In this document: one piece after another, positions 13,362 through 20,822 of the stretch
Layout: every line of letters starts with the position of its first letter
Position numbering within the stretch: position 1 is the first letter of the stretch
NCBI GenBank assembly: GCA_023415655.1
Contig: JAEZKD010000164.1
Location: 1-23,426 of the forward strand
From: Bacillota bacterium
GTDB taxonomy: Bacteria > Bacillota > Clostridia > Lachnospirales > Lachnospiraceae
DNA length: 23,426 nucleotides
Direction of reading: 5' to 3'
Notes under the pieces: model-generated
What the model was told of the DNA's origin: nothing
The model's database searches: none
Seen by the model: only the letters and a program-made list of their open reading frames with translations
Program-made: the position numbers and the translations under genes

Positions 13362-14198
13362 TTAGCTTCTTAACTCTCTCGTTGAGCCAATATATTTTAG
13401 TGTATCAAGATATTCCATATCCTTCGCATCAATTTGGAAATCAACATCCAAATTAGCATGGATTCGTTCTTTATTCACCGATTTTGGTAAAGGAAGTGTA
13501 TTTTTTTGAATGCAATATCGAATACAAATCTGTGCAACTGTAGTGTTGTATTTATCTGCGATCGCTGACAATTGAGCATTGTTGATGATTTCTCCAGTAG
13601 CAAGAGGGGAGTATGCCTCGATTAAGATATCATGCTCTTGACAATAGGTGGTGATTTCATCCTGTGTGTTACCAATAAAGTATCGAATTTGGTTTACCAT
13701 TGGTTTAACGCCAGTTGCTTCTGTGATAGCTACGATATCCTTAACGTGGAAATTGGACACACCAATCGCACGGACTTTTCCTGCTTGATAAAGATCAACC
13801 ATAGCATCCCAGGCAGCAATATTTCCTTCGGTACAATCTTGCCCAATATTGCTCCAAGGCCAAGGTGCGTGGATCAAATAAAGATCCAAATAATCCGTAT
13901 CAAGGCTTTTAAGAGAAGCATTGAAATGCTCTATGGTCCCATCGTAGGTCTTAATATCGGAAGGAAGCTTAGTTGTAATAAAGATTTCCTCACGAACCAC
14001 ACCGCTTGCCTGAATTGCTCTCGCTACACTTTTCTCATTACCATACGCATATGCAGTATCGATATGTTGGTATCCTGCTTGTATCGCCCATAGACATGAC
14101 TGAAAAGCTTCCTCTCCGTCTTTTACCTGCCAAGTACCAAAGCCAATCGCAGGGATTCTAACTCCATTGTATAGGGAAAAATACTCATTTCTAATCAT
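13362..14198 (-). CDS. Aldo/keto reductase
   Basis: A 278-residue NAD(P)H-dependent oxidoreductase of the (beta/alpha)8 aldo/keto reductase superfamily, about normal length. The catalytic tetrad is complete: Asp47 and Tyr52 in IDTAYAYGNE, Lys77 in FITTKLP, His110 in LYLIHAPWPW. The segment GVSNFHVKDI and PLPKSVNKERI near the C-terminus (cofactor phosphate region, K-S-x-x-x-x-R-I) are as in the family, close to the 2,5-diketogluconate reductase-like AKR5 group. The ATG is preceded by AAGGAGATATTTT. It is a single-gene unit with its own promoter (14285-14313) and terminator. The cytosolic substrate (an aldehyde or ketone) cannot be specified from sequence. Confidence 0.93.
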   Translation of the reverse strand: MIRNEYFSLYNGVRIPAIGFGTWQVKDGEEAFQSCLWAIQAGYQHIDTAYAYGNEKSVARAIQASGVVREEIFITTKLPSDIKTYDGTIEHFNASLKSLDTDYLDLYLIHAPWPWSNIGQDCTEGNIAAWDAMVDLYQAGKVRAIGVSNFHVKDIVAITEATGVKPMVNQIRYFIGNTQDEITTYCQEHDILIEAYSPLATGEIINNAQLSAIADKYNTTVAQICIRYCIQKNTLPLPKSVNKERIHANLDVDFQIDAKDMEYLDTLKYIGSTRELRS

Positions 14199-14284
14199 AA
14201 AATATCTCCTTCCACGAAATATTATTTATTCTACTAAGAATAATCAAAGTTTTAATTTATTTAAGTTATATTACATCCATTATT

Positions 14285-14313
14285 ATTATAGGATTATATT
14301 GGATTGAAATCAA
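14285..14313 (-). promoter_or_regulatory. Promoter of the aldo/keto reductase gene
   Basis: Minus-strand TTGATT (14313-14308), 17-base spacer, TATAAT (14290-14285). This is a good sigma-A match, about 87 bases upstream of the start codon. Confidence 0.6.
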
Positions 14314-14360
14314 TTCTATAAATGAGAAAATAATGAAACTAAATTACCTTGCATCTAATT

Positions 14361-14445
14361 TTATAATACAAAGCTTTTATAATACAAAGCTTCTCATCAT
14401 ACAAAAAAGCTTCTCATCATACAAAGCTTATCTTAATACAAGGTT
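14361..14445 (+). repeat. Five imperfect tandem repeats of about 17 bases
   Basis: Units TTATAATACAAAGCTT (14361-14376), the same again (14377-14392), a 20-base variant ending AAAAAAGCTT (14393-14412), CTCATCATACAAAGCTT (14413-14429) and a diverged copy (14430-14445) share the core ATACAAAGCTT. They lie in the 347-base gap between the divergent aldo/keto reductase and secreted-protein genes, about 100 bases before the latter. The rest of this gap holds only the reductase promoter; no convincing promoter for the secreted-protein gene was found. Confidence 0.75.
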
Positions 14446-14545
14446 ATGATTTAGAATAAAATTTTCTCTAAAGATTGGAACTAAATGGAAAGGTATTGCG
14501 TCTAATACTATGTACTAGTAAATTCACAAAAAAAGGAGGAATCAT

Positions 14546-16723
14546 ATGAAGAGATTTCGTTTACTAATCATTTTTATTCTTATGTTAACACTAATGTCTA
14601 GTATGCCTGTCTATGCGAAAAATTCTAAGCAGCCAAAGCATACAAAAGCACCAAAGAATATTACGGTAGTAGTTAATGATAAAACCATTAAAAGTAATCC
14701 AAAGCCATATTTGAAAGACGGAGAGGTTATGGTACCTCTTAGACCAATTGCTGAAGCGATTGGTGCTAAAGTTACATGGGATAAATACACTAAGACCGCT
14801 TGGGTGGAATATAATACAATGCGTGTTGAAATTCCAGTTGGGAAGAAGTCATTCTTTATTCATCATAATGCTGATTTTTCTGGTTTTCCACTTCAGATCT
14901 TTTTCAAACGCTGGGCACAGTTTGTCGATAATAAGGTAGTAGTTCCTGCGAAAACATTCTTGGAAAGTTTAGGCTTAACAGTGAATTATGATTCAAAAAC
15001 CAAGATATTATCAATTAAGAGCCCTAGTACATTACCAAGTAAGGTTCCTTATGAAGAAATTCCTTCCGATTATGTAAAGGGGAATGCAGCGTTAAGGAAT
15101 TGGTATAATACAAATAATATGAAAGCAGGGATCAGCTATATTCGTGATGGCGGTTATATCTATGCTTTAATTGGTGGTGGTGAAAAGCCTACCGGAGGTT
15201 ATTCGGTTCTTATTAATAGTGTGACTTATATTACAGCAGATACCATTTCTATTAGTGCGAAGGTTACACCTCCTGGTGATAATGTGAGAGTTATGATGGT
15301 TATTACGTATCCATCCAAATTAATTCGAATCAAATCAGATACTATCAAGACAGTCGTTGGAACTATTGAGGATCAGTCCAATACTTTAAGCAAACTTACG
15401 GGAGTAACGATGAATGATACAACACTCTTAAAAGCAGAGTTGCTTAGTCTTGATCAAGTAAAGCTTCGTGATTTAACTGTTACTGAGAAGGCAAATATCA
15501 TGAAATCCTTCAATGAAGCAACCATTGATCCAAATATGTATGTACAGATGATTGCAGGTAATGTATTAAAGGTAACTACGAAGGATGGAGCGATTATCAC
15601 CTTTACAAGTTATGGATCGAAAACAAACTGTGTTGCTACGATAACCATTGGGAACACTTCATCGACCTATCATATTGTAGCACCAGCGATTGCAGAGTTA
15701 TTATTAGAACAATCGAATTCACTAAGTAAAACAACAGGAGTGATAATGAATGATACAACACTCTCCAAAGCAGAATTACTTAGTATTGATCAAGTAAAGC
15801 TTCGTGATCTGACGATAACAGAAAAATCCAATGTGATGAAATCTTTTAATGAAGCAACCATTGATTCCAATATGTATATACAAATGATTACAGGAAATGT
15901 GTTAAGGATTTTGATGAAGGATGGGACGATAGCGACTTTCACAAGCTACGGTTCCAAAACAAACTGTGTGGTTACGTTAACAAAAGGGAATACCTCATCC
16001 ACTTATCATATCGTAGCACCGACGATTGCAGAGTTATTATTAGAACAATCAAATTCACTAAGTAAAACAACAGGAGTGGCAATGAATGATACAACACTCT
16101 CCAAAGCAGAATTACTTAGTATTGATCAAGTTAAGCTTCGCGATCTGACGATAACAGAAAAATCCAATGTCATGAAATCCTTTAATGAAGCAACTATTGA
16201 TCCTAATATGTATATACAAATGATTACTGGAAATGTGTTAAGGATTTTGATGAAGGATGGGACGATAGTGACTTTCACAAGCTACGGTTCCAAAACAAAC
16301 TGCGTAGTTACATTAACAAAAGGGAATACCTCATCAACTTATCACATCGTGGCACCTGTGATTGCTGAGTTATTATTAGAACAATCCAATATATTAAGTA
16401 AGGTAACTGGACTAACCATGAATGATACAACACTCTTAAAATTAGAGTTATTTAGTATCGAGCAAGTAAAGCTTCGTGATCTTTCAAATACTGAAAAAAG
16501 AGTTATTATGAAAGCTTTTAATGAAGCAACCATTGATCCCAATATGTATATAGAGATGATCACAGGAGACGTTTTAAAAGCTACAATGAAGGACGGTTCT
16601 GTTCTTAGCTTTACAAGCTATGGTTCGAAAACAAACTGTGTTGTAACAATAACCAAAGGAAATACCGTATCAACCTTTCATGTAATAGCGCCAGATATAG
16701 CGCAAATATTACTAAATATTTAG
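14546..16723 (+). CDS. Secreted repeat protein with copper amine oxidase N-like and PrcB-like domains
   Basis: A 725-residue exported protein, AGGAGG six bases before the ATG. A signal peptide covers residues 1-24 (basic KRFR, hydrophobic core, cleavage after VYA). Residues about 40-155 are a copper amine oxidase N-terminal-like domain (VMVPLRPIAEAIGAKVTWD, VVPAKTFLESLGLTVNYD). In Firmicutes this is a surface domain with no oxidase activity. Residues about 190-270 resemble the PrcB C-terminal (protease complex inhibitor) domain: YALIGGGEKPTGGYSV and MMVITYPS. From residue 276 four 112-residue repeats follow, each with LSK-TG-MNDTTL, VKLRDL, NEATID-NMY, TSYGSKTNC and HIVAP. There is no sortase motif or C-terminal membrane anchor. 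It is probably a cell-surface or extracellular protein; the role of the repeats is unknown. Confidence 0.85.
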   Translation: MKRFRLLIIFILMLTLMSSMPVYAKNSKQPKHTKAPKNITVVVNDKTIKSNPKPYLKDGEVMVPLRPIAEAIGAKVTWDKYTKTAWVEYNTMRVEIPVGKKSFFIHHNADFSGFPLQIFFKRWAQFVDNKVVVPAKTFLESLGLTVNYDSKTKILSIKSPSTLPSKVPYEEIPSDYVKGNAALRNWYNTNNMKAGISYIRDGGYIYALIGGGEKPTGGYSVLINSVTYITADTISISAKVTPPGDNVRVMMVITYPSKLIRIKSDTIKTVVGTIEDQSNTLSKLTGVTMNDTTLLKAELLSLDQVKLRDLTVTEKANIMKSFNEATIDPNMYVQMIAGNVLKVTTKDGAIITFTSYGSKTNCVATITIGNTSSTYHIVAPAIAELLLEQSNSLSKTTGVIMNDTTLSKAELLSIDQVKLRDLTITEKSNVMKSFNEATIDSNMYIQMITGNVLRILMKDGTIATFTSYGSKTNCVVTLTKGNTSSTYHIVAPTIAELLLEQSNSLSKTTGVAMNDTTLSKAELLSIDQVKLRDLTITEKSNVMKSFNEATIDPNMYIQMITGNVLRILMKDGTIVTFTSYGSKTNCVVTLTKGNTSSTYHIVAPVIAELLLEQSNILSKVTGLTMNDTTLLKLELFSIEQVKLRDLSNTEKRVIMKAFNEATIDPNMYIEMITGDVLKATMKDGSVLSFTSYGSKTNCVVTITKGNTVSTFHVIAPDIAQILLNI
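15371..16714 (+). repeat. Four in-frame 336-bp tandem repeats
   Basis: Units begin at 15371, 15707, 16043 and 16379 and are exactly 336 bp (112 codons) each with no insertions or deletions. Units 2 and 3 differ at only about four residues and are nearly identical in DNA; units 1 and 4 are more diverged. This points to an old tandem array with a recent duplication or gene conversion of the middle units. Confidence 0.9.
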
Positions 16724-16805
16724 TGAATTGGTAAGCTTTTGGATGTGGGGATCATAGAAAGTAGTAGTTAATCAAGATCACTCACCTATAAAGGCCCATT
16801 CAAAT

Positions 16806-16880
16806 AAAATCCTTCTCATATGACATATTTTCTTCCTTCGTGGGTAAACCACAGAATATGGCTTATGAGAAGGATTTTTT
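16806..16880 (+). terminator. Terminator with nested complementary blocks after the secreted protein gene
   Basis: AAAATCCTTCTCATA (16806-16820) pairs perfectly with TATGAGAAGGATTTT (16864-16878), and the T-run continues to 16880. The 43-base interior holds CATATT (16824-16829) with AATATG (16855-16860) and GTGG (16840-16843) with CCAC (16849-16852), so the whole element folds into one long arm. It starts 82 bases after the stop codon. Confidence 0.8.
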
Positions 16881-17049
16881 ATCATGTTTTATGGTAGCAA
16901 TTCACGTGTAACTATGATAGAGATATACTTGAATATATTTACATATAAAGTAAATATTATTCATACGTCTAAGAGGAAAGATGAACTTACTTCACTTTTG
17001 ATTTGAACTATAGTATCTAAGTAATTCAAGTAGTTCTTAATATCCCCTA

Positions 17050-17079
17050 TTCTATAAGAAAACTCATTATCTTATAGAA
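17050..17079. promoter_or_regulatory. Inverted repeat upstream of the kinase operon promoter
   Basis: TTCTATAAG (17050-17058) and CTTATAGAA (17071-17079) form a perfect 9-bp inverted repeat with a 12-base spacer, ending 15 bases upstream of the -35 box. The arm centres are about two helical turns apart, as for an activator or repressor dimer site. The remaining sequence from 16881 to 17049 shows no gene or recognisable element. Confidence 0.4.
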
Positions 17080-17094
17080 ACATTCTTAGTTAAA

Positions 17095-17123
17095 TTGCAC
17101 TACTTATCGCCTTATGGTATAAT
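17095..17123 (+). promoter_or_regulatory. Promoter of the leader ORF-kinase-response regulator operon
   Basis: TTGCAC (17095-17100), 17-base spacer, TATAAT (17118-17123) with TG at the extended -10 position. This is one of the strongest sigma-A-like promoters in the window; transcription should start near 17130. Confidence 0.7.
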
Positions 17124-17132
17124 GGACACACG

Positions 17133-17177
17133 ATACAAAAAAGTATATATATGCATTTTTGTATATGTAAATTTACA
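17133..17177 (+). promoter_or_regulatory. Hairpin and palindrome in the kinase operon leader
   Basis: In the short leader ATACAAAAA (17133-17141) pairs with TTTTTGTAT (17156-17164), and a perfect 12-bp palindrome TGTAAATTTACA (17166-17177) lies just before the SD GAGGAGG. The hairpin is AU-rich and has no following U-run, so it is more likely an operator or mRNA 5' structure than a terminator. Confidence 0.4.
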
Positions 17178-17192
17178 AAAGAGGAGGATAAT

Positions 17193-17291
17193 ATGAGTAG
17201 AAAGTACAACACCATATCGAAAGGTTTCAAGTGGAGGATCGATCAATCCAACAATGAGAAGCAAAAAGACGAGGTGTTCTATGTTATATAA
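17193..17291 (+). CDS. Predicted 32-residue leader peptide overlapping the kinase start
   Basis: A small ORF beginning at an ATG with an excellent SD (GAGGAGG at 17181-17187, five bases before) directly downstream of the operon promoter. The product is a basic, hydrophilic 32-residue peptide (MSRKYNTISKGFKWRIDQSN, then 12 more residues) with no signal sequence or known motif. Its stop codon (17289-17291) lies past the favoured kinase ATG at 17281, an 11-base overlap in another frame, so ribosomes finishing this ORF could restart on the kinase. The kinase ATG itself has only a weak SD. It is likely translated; whether the peptide has a function beyond translational coupling is unknown. Confidence 0.55.
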   Translation: MSRKYNTISKGFKWRIDQSNNEKQKDEVFYVI

Positions 17292-19758
17292 AGCACAGAT
17301 TTATTGTATGTTTATTATAGCATTACTTTTCTTCATGTGTTGGGTAAGGATTAAGAAAAAGAACAAAGAAGATTACTTATATGGGGCAATCTTATTGTTT
17401 GCTCTTGCAAACCTATCCTTTGACATTGCTAGAAGCTATATTGAAAGTCATTTAGAAACGGTATCATACCTTGTGAACCGTATCACGCACCATTTATTCT
17501 TTATCACCTTAATAACAATTTTCTTACTAATCTATAAGTATCTAGTGACATTAATCGAAAAAGAGTTAGGTAAAAAACTACCAGAGAAGAAGTTGTCACT
17601 TCTTCCCTATGGAATTATTCTTATTTTGGATATCCTATTGTCAGCTCAACAATCAGAAAAGGGCAGCTATCTATCGGAATATATGGTTATTTTAAGTGTA
17701 GCTGTGTTTATGATTTTGACAATTGAACTCGTCATAAGGTATCAAAATAACATTACAAGAAAGAATAAGATGGCAATTATGATGGCAATTGCATGTAAAT
17801 TTGCTTCCGCTCTTTATCAGTTATTCGTTCCGACTGCATTGACATCAAGCCTAGGAATTACACTATTATGCTTATGCTTATATATGACAGTGGCAAATCC
17901 GGATGCTGTACTGGTAAAAATGTTAAGAAAAGAAACAGCTCGTGCGGATGCAGCCAATCGAGCAAAAACTAACTTTTTAGCAAAGATGTCTCACGAGATT
18001 AGAACTCCAATTAATGCAGTACTTTGCATGAATGAGATGATTCTTCGAGAGAGTTCAGAGCCAGAGATTAAAAAGTATGCATTTGATATTAAGAGCTCTG
18101 CTAGTTCATTGCTAAGTATTATTAATGAAATCCTGGATTCCTCCAGGATTGAATCAGGGTTGATAGAAATTATTCCAGATAATTATGAAATAAGTAGCCT
18201 TTTGAATGATTTATATAATATGATAAGTGTTAGAGCAAAAAGCAAGGGGTTAGAGTTAGTTTTTGATATTGATTCAACGATGCCAACGGAATACTTTGGA
18301 GATGATATCCGTATCAGACAAGTGTTAGTGAATCTGTTAAGCAATGCAGTAAAGTATACCCCACAAGGGATGATTACCATGACAGTTAGAAGTCAAGTTG
18401 AGGGTGAGAATGCAATTCTTTCTTTCACTGTAAAGGATACAGGAATTGGTATTAAGAAGGATAATATTGAAAACTTATTTGACGAATTTCAGAGATTTGA
18501 CGTAAATAGGAATCGTTGTATTGAAGGAACAGGACTAGGATTACATATAGCACAGCAGCTTCTTGTGCTGATGGGAACTGAACTCAAAGTGGAGAGTGAA
18601 TATGAAAAAGGAAGTGAGTTCTCCTTTGAGATTGTTCAGAAAGTAGTAAATGCGCAGCCTTTAGGAGATTTTAAGGAAAGAATTCTTCGTGTGGCATCCG
18701 AATACAACTATCATACAAGCTATATAGCTCCGAATTCAAAAGTCTTAGTCGTTGATGATAATGAAATGAATCGAAAAGTATTTAAAAGTCTGTTAAAGCA
18801 GACACAAATCCAAGTGTATGAGGCGGCAAGCGGAAGTGAAATGCTTTCCATATTAAAAGAGCACTCGTTCCATCTTATCTTTTTAGACCATATGATGCCA
18901 GAAATGGATGGGATTGAAACGCTTCATGCAATGCGTGAGAAAAAGCTAGCGATGAATACTCCAGTGCTTATGCTTACTGCGAATGCAGTGAAAGGGGCAA
19001 AGGAGCAATATTTGAGTGAAGGTTTTGACGATTTTCTAACCAAGCCAATTATGCCAGATAAACTGGATAAGATGATTTTAAAATATTTACCGAAGGAACT
19101 TGTAAGTGAAGGAAATTACATAAAAGAAATACAACAATCTCATAAGATAGAGCAGCTGACCGATTTGGAAGAGTTCGATTTTCAATATGCTTTGAATCTT
19201 CTTAAAAGTGAGGAATTACTACAAAAAACTTTGGTGGATTTTTATCATTCTTTGGAACATCTACCACAAAAGCTTTCTATTTTACTAGATTCCATTACCC
19301 TAGAGGAAGCTAGAAGCGCCTACCGAATTGAGGTTCACGCACTGAAAAGTACATCAGCTACGGTTGGGGCGTTGTTATTATCAAAGCTTGCAAGATTAGT
19401 AGAAATGGCAGCTAGCGATGAGGATGTGGATCGGGTTCGTATTTTACACCCAATCCTATTAGAGGAAATCACCAAGCATAGAGAACGTCTTGTAGCAATT
19501 CTTCCAAAGACAGCAGATAAAGTTCCGATTGAAAGTTTGGAGGAAGTATTAGCGTATTTTGAAATGCTTAAACATAGTCTTAAAAATGAGGATTATAGTA
19601 CTGCAGATTTTATCTGTAATGAGGTGGAAAAGTACCAATATTCTGAAGAAATAGAAAAGCTTAAAACCATTACTACTAACCAGATTTTGAATTTAGAATC
19701 AGAAGCTGCAATCTGTACAATAGATAAATTGATAGATACAATAGGAGGACACATATGA
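17281..19758 (+). CDS. Tripartite hybrid sensor histidine kinase (HisKA-HATPase-REC-Hpt)
   Basis: An 825-residue membrane kinase if started at the ATG at 17281 (GAGG six bases before). An in-frame ATG at 17254 would add nine residues, but its nearest SD is 16 bases away. Residues 1-205 hold about seven hydrophobic helices with no periplasmic domain. Then HisKA with phospho-acceptor His238 (MSHEIRTPIN), HATPase_c with N-box (NLLSNAVKYTPQG), DTGIGI and GTGLGLHIAQ, a receiver with Asp536 (LIFLDHMMPEMDG), and an Hpt domain with His686 (VHALKSTSATVG). About 100 uncharacterised residues follow. The full His-Asp-His relay is thus in one chain, needing only a final response regulator. It overlaps the next gene by 4 bases (ATGA). 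The signal is unknown. Confidence 0.93.
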   Translation: MLYKAQIYCMFIIALLFFMCWVRIKKKNKEDYLYGAILLFALANLSFDIARSYIESHLETVSYLVNRITHHLFFITLITIFLLIYKYLVTLIEKELGKKLPEKKLSLLPYGIILILDILLSAQQSEKGSYLSEYMVILSVAVFMILTIELVIRYQNNITRKNKMAIMMAIACKFASALYQLFVPTALTSSLGITLLCLCLYMTVANPDAVLVKMLRKETARADAANRAKTNFLAKMSHEIRTPINAVLCMNEMILRESSEPEIKKYAFDIKSSASSLLSIINEILDSSRIESGLIEIIPDNYEISSLLNDLYNMISVRAKSKGLELVFDIDSTMPTEYFGDDIRIRQVLVNLLSNAVKYTPQGMITMTVRSQVEGENAILSFTVKDTGIGIKKDNIENLFDEFQRFDVNRNRCIEGTGLGLHIAQQLLVLMGTELKVESEYEKGSEFSFEIVQKVVNAQPLGDFKERILRVASEYNYHTSYIAPNSKVLVVDDNEMNRKVFKSLLKQTQIQVYEAASGSEMLSILKEHSFHLIFLDHMMPEMDGIETLHAMREKKLAMNTPVLMLTANAVKGAKEQYLSEGFDDFLTKPIMPDKLDKMILKYLPKELVSEGNYIKEIQQSHKIEQLTDLEEFDFQYALNLLKSEELLQKTLVDFYHSLEHLPQKLSILLDSITLEEARSAYRIEVHALKSTSATVGALLLSKLARLVEMAASDEDVDRVRILHPILLEEITKHRERLVAILPKTADKVPIESLEEVLAYFEMLKHSLKNEDYSTADFICNEVEKYQYSEEIEKLKTITTNQILNLESEAAICTIDKLIDTIGGHI

Positions 19759-20534
19759 AAAAAATATATTTGATTGGAAAGTTTAATACGGTACTTCAAG
19801 ACATTAGTAGCTACTTAAGTACTTTTTTTCATTTACAGGTGTGTATTAATAATCACAAGATACTCAAAGGGATGTTAGAAATGGACACACCTGATTTAGT
19901 TTTTATTAGCTTGACTGGAATGAATAAAGAAAGTGGTAAGCTATTTGATGAGTTAAAAACGAATTATCCTCATACCCCTGTGTTGTGTATTGGGACAGCG
20001 AATGAACAAGCCCCTTTTGATGAATATTTTGCAAGAAAGCAATTTCATTTATTGACAAGACCAGTAAGTAACGATAAGATTTTAGAAACTATAAATGAGT
20101 TGCTTCAAATAACCATCGACAGTGAATTAGATCTTGAGAAAGAGGAAAAGCTTGAAAAGAAGAGTATTTTATTAGTGGATGACAATGCATTTCAGCTGCG
20201 TACCTTAAATGAAATACTCAAAGAAAAATACGAGGTTCGTATGGCTACCTCTGGGAAGAAAGCATTGAAATTGATTGAAAAGAAAGTACCTGATCTTATC
20301 TTTCTCGACTATGAAATGCCAACGTGCGACGGGAAAATGACATTAGAACAAATTCGAGAAATAGAAGAAGCTAAGGATGTTCCAGTTGTATTTTTTACAG
20401 GTGTAAGAGATAAAGAGCATATCCAAGCTGTTTTAAAGTTGAAACCAGCTGCATATTTGCTAAAGCCAGCAAGTACGGAAATCATTCATGAAACAATTGA
20501 TAAAGTTTTGGAGAAGGATGAAGTAGCTTGTTGA
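19755..20534 (+). CDS. Two-receiver response regulator without output domain
   Basis: A 259-residue protein whose ATG overlaps the kinase stop (ATGA), with AGGAGG at 19743-19748. The C-terminal half (about 136-255) is a complete receiver: acidic pair Asp142-Asp143 (LLVDDN), phospho-acceptor Asp185 (IFLDYEMP), Thr215 and Lys237 (LLKPAS). The N-terminal half (1-120) has receiver shape (DLVFISLTG, HLLTRPVS) but carries Ser52 in place of the acceptor Asp and Arg102 in place of the Lys, so it is a pseudo-receiver. There is no DNA-binding, GGDEF, EAL or other output domain. It probably receives phosphate from the Hpt of the adjacent kinase and acts by protein contact. No clear terminator follows the gene. 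Confidence 0.9.
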   Translation: MKKIYLIGKFNTVLQDISSYLSTFFHLQVCINNHKILKGMLEMDTPDLVFISLTGMNKESGKLFDELKTNYPHTPVLCIGTANEQAPFDEYFARKQFHLLTRPVSNDKILETINELLQITIDSELDLEKEEKLEKKSILLVDDNAFQLRTLNEILKEKYEVRMATSGKKALKLIEKKVPDLIFLDYEMPTCDGKMTLEQIREIEEAKDVPVVFFTGVRDKEHIQAVLKLKPAAYLLKPASTEIIHETIDKVLEKDEVAC

Positions 20535-20734
20535 TGAAGTGGTTGTAACAAGACCATAATAGCTATGTTTTTCTATGTACATGATCTTGAAGATGGATTC
20601 GTTCTTCTTTCATAAAATCATCATGAGCTGTATGGTATATTTTCAAAAGTATAGTAACGAAGAGGTTCTGAGGGGATGAGCCATAAAGGAGTTATTAGGT
20701 AATAAATTTAAGGATCAAAAGAATATTCATAAGA

Positions 20735-20765
20735 TAAGTGCTATCTCCCGTGTACAGATAGCTTA
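20735..20765 (+). promoter_or_regulatory. Hairpin in the region upstream of aconitase
   Basis: GCTATCT (20740-20746) and AGATAGC (20756-20762) pair perfectly around a 9-base loop, with TAA/TTA extending the stem past a small bulge. It lies 61 bases before the aconitase start codon and has no U-run. The rest of the 288-base gap (20535-20822) shows no gene, no riboswitch I recognise and no convincing promoter. Confidence 0.35.
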
Positions 20766-20822
20766 CCATACTGAACAAAAAGCAATTTACTATGATAAGT
20801 GCACTTAAAATGGAGGGAAATT

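Noticed and set aside
13632..14093. 153-codon plus-strand open frame antisense to the aldo/keto reductase
   Set aside because: It lies wholly inside a well-supported gene, lacks an SD and its product is Cys/Ile-rich with no recognisable pattern: a shadow frame.
14361..14445. CRISPR array
   Set aside because: Units are directly adjacent with no unique spacers, only 16-20 bases long, and there are no cas genes.
14496..14524. TTGCGT-17-TAAATT as promoter of the secreted protein gene
   Set aside because: A transcript from it would start almost on the SD; too close to be convincing.
17254..17280. Kinase start at 17254
   Set aside because: The nearest SD (GGAGG at 17233-17237) is 16 bases away; the ATG at 17281 has GAGG at a normal distance. 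The difference is only nine residues, so the call is not certain.
20640..20822. Riboswitch in the leader of aconitase
   Set aside because: Only one 7-bp hairpin is clear; no conserved core of any class I know is visible.
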